Of a stretch of 64,000 nt of DNA, positions 55,983-64,000 are shown in pieces. Source of the DNA: Massariosphaeria phaeospora (Eukaryota > Ascomycota > Dothideomycetes > Pleosporales); contig JAADJZ010000002.1 of NCBI GenBank assembly GCA_011032825.1, forward strand, positions 186,001 to 250,000, read 5' to 3'. Position 1 is the stretch's first letter; each line of letters starts with the position of its first letter. Under the pieces are notes generated by a model, which was not told the DNA's origin, did no database searches, and saw nothing but the letters and a program-made list of their open reading frames with translations. Position numbers and translations under genes: made by a program.

Positions 55983-56645
55983 ATGTCGACCATCCGCCCC
56001 ATGCGCTTCGACGACCTGCTGAACCTCTCGTCGACGAACCTCGACCACCTGACCGAAACGTACAACATCGGCTTCTACCTCGAGTACCTGACCAAATGGC
56101 CCGACCTCTGCCGCGTCATCGAGGGCATAGACGGCAACCTCGAAGGCTACAGTACGCTATGCCCCCACGCACGCCCCTCCCTCCCGTTCACTTCCTCCCC
56201 AACCCGGTTGACCACACTAACACACCCACCCGCCGCAGTCCTCGGCAAACTCGAAGCCTCGCCCTACCCCTCGCCCGTAACCCCGTACTCCCCCACCACC
56301 AACCCCGACCCCAACTACCTCCCCTGGCACGGCCACATCACCGCGCTGACCGTAGCGCCCGCAGCGCGGCGCCTGGGCCACGCGACGCGGCTGTCGGCGG
56401 CGCTGGAGCAGCAGGCCGATGCGCAGAACGCGTGGTTCGTCGATCTGTTTGTGCGCGCGAGCAACGACATCGCCAAGGAGCTGTACCGGAAAATGGGATA
56501 CAGCGTGTATCGCCGCGTGGTGGATTATTATAATGACGGCGAGGATGCGCTGGATATGCGGAAGCCGTGTAAGCGGGATGTCGGCAGGAAGCATGTGAGG
56601 GAGAATGGGGAGAATGTGAGGGTTAGTCCGAATGATGTGTGGTGA
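55983..56645 (+). CDS. nat3: NatB N-terminal acetyltransferase catalytic subunit (Naa20/Nat3)
   Basis: Exons 55983-56151 and 56239-56645 give 191 aa. NatB acetylates, during translation, proteins starting Met-Asp, Met-Glu, Met-Asn or Met-Gln, using acetyl-CoA. The start MSTIRPMRFDDLLNLSSTNL and NIGFYLEYLTKWPDL are diagnostic of Naa20. The acetyl-CoA loop appears as VAPAARRLGHATRLS (R/Q-x-x-G-x-A), followed by FVDLFVRASNDIAKELYRKM and GYSVYRRVVDYYN. The intron (87 nt) is a multiple of three without stops, so the frame runs through it; removing it joins NLEGY directly to ILGKLE, as in the family. A Pro-rich loop insert (SPVTPYSPTTNPDPNYLPW) follows. Confidence 0.93.
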   Translation: MSTIRPMRFDDLLNLSSTNLDHLTETYNIGFYLEYLTKWPDLCRVIEGIDGNLEGYSTLCPHARPSLPFTSSPTRLTTLTHPPAAVLGKLEASPYPSPVTPYSPTTNPDPNYLPWHGHITALTVAPAARRLGHATRLSAALEQQADAQNAWFVDLFVRASNDIAKELYRKMGYSVYRRVVDYYNDGEDALDMRKPCKRDVGRKHVRENGENVRVSPNDVW

Positions 56646-57039
56646 AGTGGTGAGAGGAATCATATGTATGCGTTTGGGATATTGGACATAGGCGGATATG
56701 TCTGAGTAGAGATTGAGGCCTGTGCAAGGCAGCGCAAGGGTGGGTTTCATCAGTACATCGAGGAAGAGAGCCCGATCTGGGGAAGCCCTGGAGTTATTTG
56801 ATAGTCGGGTAAGCATTGCGTTGTCCATCGAATCCATTAATAATTATGCCGCGACTAACAGAGAAAACAGATGTATATCAAGAAGTAGTCTATACTTCAC
56901 ATGTAAGAGCCGCTCTATATACCCCCTATACAAACACCAAAGCCCAAAACAGAATACCGCCCAGTCATGCCACATTTGGGTAAAAAGCAAACCAAACAAC
57001 CCATCACGCACAGAAACATATCAGTCTCCCAGGTCTCCC
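56646..57039. other. Convergent intergenic spacer
   Basis: 394 bp between the converging NatB and RGS-LOV genes. Nothing notable. Confidence 0.5.
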
Positions 57040-59902
57040 TCACAGAGCAAACGAGGCGATACTCGGTTCATGCGTCAAGTTACCCGCCCGCATAGCCCGC
57101 TGCTCGCTCATCGCACTCCCAGGCCTGCTCATCGTGTTCCAAGGCATGCGCATCGGCATCCCATCGACCGCCTGACGCCGCACATGCCCATTCCGCGCCG
57201 GCTGCCGCCCACTGCGCACATCCAGCTCGTCATCGCCGCTATCTTCCGTGCCCGCCACACCACTGCCGGGCGAGAAGTTGCCCGGCGAAAAATTGCGCTG
57301 GCCGCGCACATCGCTCGGGATGGGCGGCGCCTGGCGGAAGCGGCGCGGCACCGATGACGGAGCCGCCGTCTTGTCGTCGTCGACCAAAACGACCATCCAG
57401 ACGCCCACGGTGCCCGATGCCCCGAGGAGCGGCGTGCAGTGAATCCAGCGCGGCCGGCCTTCGTCTGTGTCGGGCTCGATTTTCGTCGTCGGCGACGCGA
57501 GCCAGCGGATCTTGGCCGTGACGCCGCGTGTGCCGTCGGCGAGGGCGGCGGCCAGCGAGTCGCGCACGCGGCTGGAGCCGCCGATGCGATCGAGGAAGCG
57601 CGATTGGAGGACGCCTGGGACGCGCAGCGATGGCGAGGTGAAGAGGATGCGGAGAGAGGGATGGGGCCGGATGAGGAGATACTGTGGTGTGGTGTGAGCA
57701 CGGCAGGCATGGTAGGCGATCTGAGAAAGAGAAGACTTACGTGTTTGTAGACGCCGGATAAGCGACCCTGTGCGTTTATCGACATCGGGGCGGGTTTCTC
57801 AGCCTCGAAGTTGATGGAATCGTGAATGAGGAGGCGGGGGCGGTGGTGCATGCTTGCATCGTCGTCTTCGAGGTGCTCGCGATGCATGTGGCCGCCGTGC
57901 TTGCGCACCGTGTCGAGCTCGGCGTGGTTGAACATTTCGCTGAGGTCCTGAAGCTCGCCCTTTGGCTCTTCAGGAGGTGCATTGCCTTCTTGCTTGTCGA
58001 GCATGCGTTGGAAGGCGTCGAGGGCGGTGCAGTCCTTCACGAGGCCGCTGACGTCTACTTGGGCGCCGATGAAGTAGCGCAGATTGCCGCGCGAGTCGAC
58101 GAGCGGTGCCATTAAAAGTAGGTTCATGAAGGGTGAGCCATCTCGGCGACTGGTGTGATGTTAGCGTGGCTGACTTGAGGCACTCCACCCCTTGGCAGAA
58201 TTCATTTCTTATGACGATAGACTTGAGGAAATCCTCTTGACAGGATAGGACTTCGTAGCAACAGGTAGAATGTGCAACTTTATCCCTACTACGCCCTATT
58301 TTATCTAGCATAATAGGTAGGTGCGCATCGGAAACGAGTTATGCCAGGGGGTAAGACGTACTAATTGAGGAACACCTCGTTGACTTCCCGCCCTTCTTCT
58401 GCAGCTTTTCGCAACCGTGCGATGCTGCTGCGATTCGTGCGCGGGCCCTGAAGAAAGCGGCAGTTGCGACCAATCGCATAGTTCACACCGTATTGAGTGG
58501 TACGATGAAACTCTGGCAACAATTAGCAGATGCGGTACCAAGCGGTGGTGACGGCGTACCTTCAGAAGCGAACACGATTGGGTTGTCCGGCCTCGATGGG
58601 TCACTGAGACAGAAGACTTCAGCCAAGCCTTCGCTGGCCTCGCGAAGCAAGGGAGGGAGGTTCCCCGTGATGCGCTTCTGAATGCTAACGCTCACCACCT
58701 GGATGAAGATGTGTGTGATGAAAGCCGGTAGATCCTCCCTGACGAGGACTTCGAACGCTTGCTTGGCCTTGTCCTCCAAAATTGCGTTGACAGTTGGTCG
58801 CGCTGGGTTCTCTGTAAACTCGAAGCCTTCTAAGGGTTCCAGAGCCTCTGCTACGGCGTTTGCGTAGTTGATTGCTCGGATGGCTTTGAGGGCGTCGAGG
58901 TAGTAAACCAGTATTGGTATAGACTTTGGCCTTACCTGGGTAAGGAATGACGTGAAGCGAAGTAGGGAAGGAGTGTCTTCGAAGATGGCTTCTAGATGCT
59001 CTTTGGAGAATAACTGTTCAGAGCGTATTTCAAGAGAGAAGGCTCTTCCCGAATCCGCCCCGTTTGGCGCTACGAGGTCGAAAGATCTGGGGTCGTCTTC
59101 AAGCAGGGGCGAGAGCCGGTCGATGCCATCGGGTAGACCTTTGTTCTGCAGAGGCACTAACAGTTGAGGTGCGATCGAGGATGCTGAAGTCTCGTAGGAT
59201 ATCACCGAGTCAGCAGAGCTCCGGACACGAGAGAGTGACTCTGGTGTGCTGGGCAGTGAGTGCGGCATTGAGTGCGGCCTTGAGTGTATAGGGGCACTGG
59301 AAGCCCGGAAGAAACGTCGTGTAATGGATGTCTTGTTGGTAGAGCTGATGCTACAATTAGCTACGGACTGGTACTATGTAATCTTGTCTACCTCACCTGG
59401 TACGCGTAGGAATATGAATACCTCGACGTGTGAAGTCTGGGGGTGCAGGAGCAGATTCCTCGTCTGAGAAAGAATCTACGGGATGGCTACCAAGCGGCTG
59501 GAGCGTTGACGCGCTGGGAGGTGGCGTGTGAGAGGGTTCTTGTAAGCTGTCATCGTGGTCGGAGTGCACTTGTTGATCATCCTGCACAAGCGGTTCGTTT
59601 ACAGCACTGCTATCACCTGCGTGTAGGAGCAAATCGTGGTCGGACATGGCGCTATTGACAATAACCGGGGACGCTTCCCCGCCCAAGCTCTCGATTCCAG
59701 AAGCCTTGACGAAATCGGTTGGACTAGAGATCGAGGGATGCTGAGGAGATGGAAGGATGCCATGAGCCGATCGCCTTCTATGTTTGAACATGGTGGGGAC
59801 TCCAGGACGATTTCTATTCGGCGATGAGATCGGTTGACGATAGGACGACGGGCAATTGTGGGGCTTTGAAGAAGAAAGTTGCGGGACCACGGGTAGAGAC
59901 AT
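57040..59902 (-). CDS. RGS-LOV blue-light receptor/G-protein regulator
   Basis: Exons 59397-59902, 58560-59350, 58362-58512, 57741-58149 and 57040-57681 give 832 aa. A Ser/Pro-rich N-terminal region (1-220) precedes an RGS-type domain (about 255-430: LEAIFEDTPSLLRFTSFL, IPILVYYLDALKAIRAINYA, LPAFITHIFIQVVSVSIQKR). A LOV domain follows, with the flavin-binding GRNCRFLQGP (reactive Cys about residue 450), then YRRDGSPFMNLLLMAPL and FIGAQVDVSGLV. A further PAS-like segment (LIRPHPSLRILFTSPSL to GTVGVWMVVLVDDD) follows in the C-terminal quarter. RGS-LOV proteins are known in filamentous ascomycetes and may couple blue light to membrane or G-protein signalling. Three introns are 46, 47 and 59 nt; the one inside the LOV coding region is 212 nt and holds an element fragment. 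Confidence 0.9.
58293..58352. repeat. Element fragment inside an RGS-LOV intron
   Basis: Bases 58293-58320 match the left inverted repeat at 29467-29494 at 23 of 28 positions. Bases 58321-58351 match 29559-29589 at 26 of 31, with mainly transition differences. About 64 bp present at 29 kb is missing between the two blocks. The fragment lies wholly within the intron 58150-58361. Confidence 0.7.
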
Positions 59903-61161
59903 ACATACGAAGGCACTCTAAGACGCCAGCGCGCTGAGACCGCGCAGACGCTCCCCCCTCACAGCTGTGCCAGCGCTGCGTCTAACCGACGTCGGGCAGT
60001 CCGCTCGACTCGATTTGAACGCCGATGATGGAAGTGGAGTGGACAAGAAGGGTAACGCTTTCATGAAAAGCCAAAACAAAGTTTGCTGGGACTGATTCTA
60101 GACAGACCAATAACTCTCCGCCAAACGGCTCGCCCCGGTCGTGCAGAAGACGCCAGGCGCATGTCAAGCGGAAACGCTTGGGAAGACGTTCACCACTGCT
60201 TCAACTCCAGGTGGAGCCGCTGCTTCCGGAGGCTGGGTCTTAGACTCGTAAGGGCGTCGTGTGCGATCCGGTGGTGTTACGTCCAGGGCATTTCATGAAG
60301 TCGTACAGCAAGTGACCCTGCCATCGAGCTGTTGTAGGTTGATGCGAGGAGTCAGCCATGCGGCGTGGCCAGCACAGAGCGTGTTGCACCTCAGCCACCC
60401 GCTCATCCCGTGTGTTGTGGGTTTTGGGTGCATGGGTTGTCAAACGGAACGTGGAGGAGCTCGTCCAGTGCCAACCCTGCGAAGATCCGCGCACGCCTCG
60501 CTTGAGCGTAGTATGAGGCTCAATGGCACCTGCATGCATCGGCACATGTGCTAGTACCAATAATCGAGTTCCAACAAGCAGCAAAAGAAAATGTACGAAA
60601 CGTTTGTGTTCGAGCTTCAAAACGGTGGCCGTGGCAACGTGTGTGTGTACGCGCTGTCGCTGCTGACCTGCTCAGCCCGGGCGCCTTCAACTTCGCCCAG
60701 ATCTGCACCTCACTGACTCGTGGTGGCACAATCGCTGCTCCGACCCTACCGGCCGTCGGTAGTTCATAGTTCAGGGGGTCATCCACCCGCGATGCTTCAT
60801 CACAACCCGATCTAGATAGCCTGTATTCAATGCGCGTCTATCAAATCGATCTTGTGGATCGATGGGGAACCGGGACCAGCGCCTCCAGCAGGCATCAGGC
60901 TGGAAACTTTAATTTTCGACCTTGCCGCTTTCACTTCCACCCCTTCTTTACATGACTTTACATAACTTCGCGTGAAAGTTGACTCCTGTATCTCGAGTAG
61001 CTTTGTCTCTGCCGAGACCTAAGCCGGGCATTATGCTGCATATAGCAAGGTTTTCCCTATCTGGTCTCGCAATCAAGTGCCGGAACAGCAGCGAACCGCC
61101 GGTCCCTTGCGAACGACCTAATTCGGAGTGTGCTCGGGGTCAGGGACGGACGGGATTGCTT
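59903..61161. other. Intergenic
   Basis: 1.26 kb between two minus-strand genes, including the RGS-LOV promoter. No ORF shows family resemblance and no clear repeat was seen. Confidence 0.5.
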
Positions 61162-62129
61162 CTAGTAGATGCGCTGTGACAGTAAACGTTGCCGTTCGGT
61201 CTCCCATTCCTCCTCTTCAATAGTCTTAGCTGAAGCTCGATATAGGACGAAGTGCTGGAAAATGAAGATGACGTCGAAGAACATGCTAATGTTACCGAGT
61301 CCAAACTTTACAGGGTTGCCAGTGACTCCAGACCAGTCCCCCTGGAGGGATGCATCAATCATAAGCTGTGCCAGACTAAATATTGATCCCGAGAGGTCCA
61401 AAAGCATTGGGTAAATGCTCCACCCTTCAGTTGACTTCGCCTTGTAGTTGGTATAGACCTGAGGGATGTACTTGACTACGACGGTTATGAGCTTGACGTA
61501 GCCGAGAGCATATATCTGGAAGATCAGCTTCAGCACTAGACCCAAGTATGTTGCTCCCTGCTTACCACATCAATCCACGCCCAGCCAGATGGATCATATC
61601 CAGCGTCCTTGCCTTGAGTTCGGACAAACAACGTTACGACTATTACGCCAAGTATACTACCCCAGAATATTCCTAGCGCAACCCTGCTCGCCCTTTGCCT
61701 CGATCCAACCTTGAATCCCCAGACTGGTGGGAAGAACTGAGTATATACTATTATGCACATCAAGGCGCCATGAGCGGCGAAGAGGAAGTCGTTGAACCGT
61801 ACGGTCGTGTTCGGCGACTCTGGGTGCCGGAAGGCGTATTGGGACTGAATCGTAGGCGAATAAAGAAACGCGGACGTGGAGATGGTATAGAACACGAAGC
61901 CGAGGACATTCAAGGTAGGAAAGTCGATCGCGAGTCCCAAGGTAGATTTCCTCTTCCAGTTTGAGATTGGCTGGGGGTAAAAGGAGCCCGACCTGGCGCA
62001 GCGACGTTAGCTTTGTTCGTCATGCTGTCCGAGGAGACTTTACCAGCAGAAAAAGTACGCCCAGCCAAACACCCTGGAGGCCGTCTTTGCGAACAGAACG
62101 AGCTCTGTCTCTGATCCCGATTCCGTCAT
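61162..62129 (-). CDS. Cystinosin-like PQ-loop transporter
   Basis: Exons 62044-62129, 61566-61992 and 61162-61515 give 288 aa. Cystinosin exports cystine from the lysosome/vacuole with H+; yeast Ers1 is the relative. Seven membrane segments are visible. The first PQ loop is [18 protein letters not shown] followed by [18 protein letters not shown]. The second is [20 protein letters not shown] followed by [20 protein letters not shown]. The 50-nt last intron (acceptor TTCCAG ending 61516) joins WAWIDV to IYALGYVKL, which matches the family; an overlapping open frame extending upstream of that point is intronic. The start [13 protein letters not shown] is short, without a signal peptide, unlike human cystinosin. 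Confidence 0.88.
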
Positions 62130-62689
62130 TGTTGGAGGAGAAGTGGCTACCGGAGTGGACCTGGTTCCGCTTGATCTGACATACGGAAAAGGCGGAGACG
62201 GAGACGGTTGGGACAGATGGTTCAAAGAAAGGTGACCAACGCCCCTCGGCTGGGGCACGCGCAATGTTTGTCGGTAGGAAATAACAGAGTAAGACAACAG
62301 GCCATGGTGCGCAGCCCTCCTGACTGAGGCTGGTCGCGGCGTGAGCCGTGAGCGTGAACCTGGACGTGTCAAATGACGACAGCGCCTGCGCGCGGAGATC
62401 TCCGCCAAGCCATTTACGCGGTTTGACAACTCCCGACGGCTACCAAAACCAGATGGAACATTAATTCTGGAACTCGACGATAGTCTATTCCACACCTCCT
62501 ACAGCTTACCAAGGTCCCGTGATGTAGCTATCGAATCTGGTGGTATATGATATTGAATTCCGGACGCAGAGAAGCACTTGCGCAGTCCATTCTTCTACTG
62601 TTGAAGAATAGGAGTCCATTCTACTACTGTTGAAGAAGCCAGGTGCATCGCTCCTGAAACACCTACCTACATCTCAGATTTCCTGTCTC
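62130..62689. other. Intergenic
   Basis: 560 bp between two minus-strand genes. A short direct repeat (AGTCCATTCT.CTACTGTTGAAGAA) occurs at 62585 and 62612. Otherwise nothing. Confidence 0.5.
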
Positions 62690-63348
62690 TTACCTCTCAA
62701 GCCACAGCTTCAGCCCCTGTGCTTGAGCCTCAAACCCCGCTTGCAAGCCCTCACCAAGCAAATCCTTCAACACCTCTGCCAAAGTCCCATGGAACACTTC
62801 TCTACTCTCATACAACACCTTTCCATTCTCCAAGTCCAAGACACCTTGCCATCTTTCCGCAGCCAGCGATTCTTCGTCCCCGATGTACTTCCAAGCGAGC
62901 CGGCCAAGATCCGGCTGCACGTGGGTAATATCTTCGTATGCGAAGTTGACATTGAGCGGATTCTCGAGAGTGTATCTATTGACGGGAAGTGGGAGTGGTG
63001 GGGTCTGGGTGCGGAGATATAGGTTTGCAGTCTCGACGGGGTATTGATTGGGGAGAGAGAGGTTGTTGGGTGTTGTTACTATTGCGGCGCTGGGTATCAT
63101 TAGCGGGAAAGGTGGGTTTGAAGCGGCGGCTGTGTGGGGGGTTACCGAACAAACGGATTCCAGTCAGCGTAGTCCGGGAAGTTGGTGAGAGCGGCCCAGG
63201 CGGCGGACTTGTTTGACGCGATTTCGAGACTAGTACCAACGGTAAAGACGCCGGGGGGTACATCAGGCAGATTTAGGTATTGGCAGGTGACACCTGGTAA
63301 AGAATGCAGCAGTAGTGAAAAGGTAATTCGCAGAGTAGAGGCAATCAT
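62690..63348 (-). CDS. SRPBCC-fold (polyketide cyclase-like) protein
   Basis: Exons 63146-63348 and 62690-63089 (56-nt intron) give 200 aa. The START/SRPBCC fold is suggested by GVFTVGTSLEIASNKSAAWA followed by LTNFPDYADWNPFVR, a typical first strand and helix pair. It ends with the long C-terminal helix (LAEVLKDLLGEGLQAGFEAQ). Such proteins bind small hydrophobic molecules; no ligand can be named. The first 22 residues (MIASTLRITFSLLLHSLPGV) look like a signal peptide or anchor, unusual for this fold. A start inside the exon is not available because no later ATG precedes the domain; 30 codons upstream are open. Confidence 0.7.
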
Positions 63349-63884
63349 GACTGTGTTGGTAGAGGAGGTATTCTGGTAGGATAGATGAATGTAAACCTGA
63401 GGAGTACCGTACCTTTGTACCACCGCTCTCGTACGCAAGGTTTCTCCGAAAATAAGCCGGCAATTCTCATGAGATGAGAAGGCATAAACACACGCTCTAT
63501 ACGATACAATCTACACTGTTTTTACTGCCAAATAAAATCTAAAGAAAATCACGAAGAAAACACATATTGAGACTATATTAATATGCTATTTGTGCGCCAT
63601 GTTTGGCGGGAATTCTTATTCTCGGACTTCACTTGCGTACGAGAGCACCGGTGGTAGTAGAGGTACGAACTCTGCTCACTGGCTAAAAGCTAGCTGAGGT
63701 CTTTTAGCTTGCGAACCAATCATATCAGTTGTGTGCCATACATAATTGTGGGGCTTTTATAAATCGTGGGGCGACTGTAAATCGTGAGGCTATTGTATAA
63801 GTACTTTGAGGCTCTAGCTTTTGACCAGTGAGCAGAGATTCCACAGTATCTACTAGCAAAAGCATACTCCTATTATCGATACTA
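63349..63884. other. A/T-rich divergent promoter region
   Basis: 536 bp between divergent starts. The segment 63480-63600 is A/T-rich. ATAAATCGTGGGGC and TAAATCGTGAGGC form a short direct repeat near 63759 and 63778. Confidence 0.45.
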
Positions 63885-64000
63885 ATGGGTTGTTGCTATA
63901 GCGAAGACTGCATCACACCTCATCCTGGAAACCCAGACATCCAGCTCGGTAAGACGGGAACACGAGGTTCAGCTGCATGATTGCGTAGCTTAGGAAGGAT
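63885..64000 (+). CDS. First exon of a lipid-anchored-looking protein (runs off the window end)
   Basis: An ATG at 63885 opens MGCCYSEDCITPHPGNPDIQ before a GTAAGA donor (exon 63885-63948); the rest lies beyond the window. Gly2 followed by Cys3 and Cys4 is the pattern for N-myristoylation plus palmitoylation, seen in membrane-tethered signalling proteins. In-frame translation past the donor meets a stop within about 30 bases, which supports a real intron. The product cannot be named. Confidence 0.4.

Noticed and set aside
58890..58950. Intron-like CCCAG/GTAAGG sequence inside the RGS region
   Set aside because: Removing it would destroy the conserved IPILVYYLDALKAIRAINYA block, and its length would shift the frame.
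1..64000. CRISPR array, prokaryotic operon or viral integration
   Set aside because: Spliced eukaryotic genes throughout; no regularly spaced repeats and no viral genes seen.

Overview
The window looks like nuclear DNA of a filamentous ascomycete, most likely a Dothideomycete such as a Pleosporales relative. Genes are mostly 1-4 kb and split by short (about 45-60 nt) GT-AG introns with gctaac-type branch sites. Pezizomycotina hallmark genes are present (Pil1-type eisosome core protein, RGS-LOV photoreceptor, fungal opsin, DUF2264, GT69). The transposon debris carries C-to-T / G-to-A changes of the kind left by repeat-induced point mutation (RIP). No tRNA, rRNA or CRISPR array was found. Exon joins below were built by hand from reading frame, splice sites and family resemblance.

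Layout: 1-5.3 kb holds a minus-strand gene cut by the window edge and a divergent Spc7/KNL1 kinetochore gene. 5.3-15.2 kb is a strikingly gene-poor stretch with simple repeats and only one weak small-gene candidate. 15.2-29 kb holds an unknown protein with a SUMO-interacting-type motif divergent from Sam37, the eisosome gene, DNA polymerase kappa, an unknown coiled-coil protein and a ZIP zinc transporter. 29-45 kb holds a 779-bp inverted-repeat element, a proton-pump-type microbial rhodopsin, an RPEL-repeat protein, a DUF2264 protein, a quinate/sugar-type MFS transporter, an ABM-domain protein, a possible tiny membrane protein, an unknown five-exon protein and a metallophosphoesterase. 45-56.6 kb holds an Rrn9-like Pol I factor, a short-chain dehydrogenase, a pogo/Fot1-type transposon with TA duplications but a disabled transposase, a GT69 mannosyltransferase, a chromate transporter and the NatB catalytic subunit. 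57-64 kb holds the RGS-LOV protein, a cystinosin-like PQ-loop transporter, an SRPBCC-fold protein and the first exon of a lipid-anchored-looking protein.

Most genes are unrelated housekeeping functions, often in head-to-head pairs with shared promoters. I see no biosynthetic cluster and no convincing new multi-gene system. The most interesting points are the RIP-inactivated transposon; a related element copy lodged in an intron of the RGS-LOV gene; two different photoreceptors about 26 kb apart; the large gene-poor stretch; and several conserved-looking proteins I cannot name.
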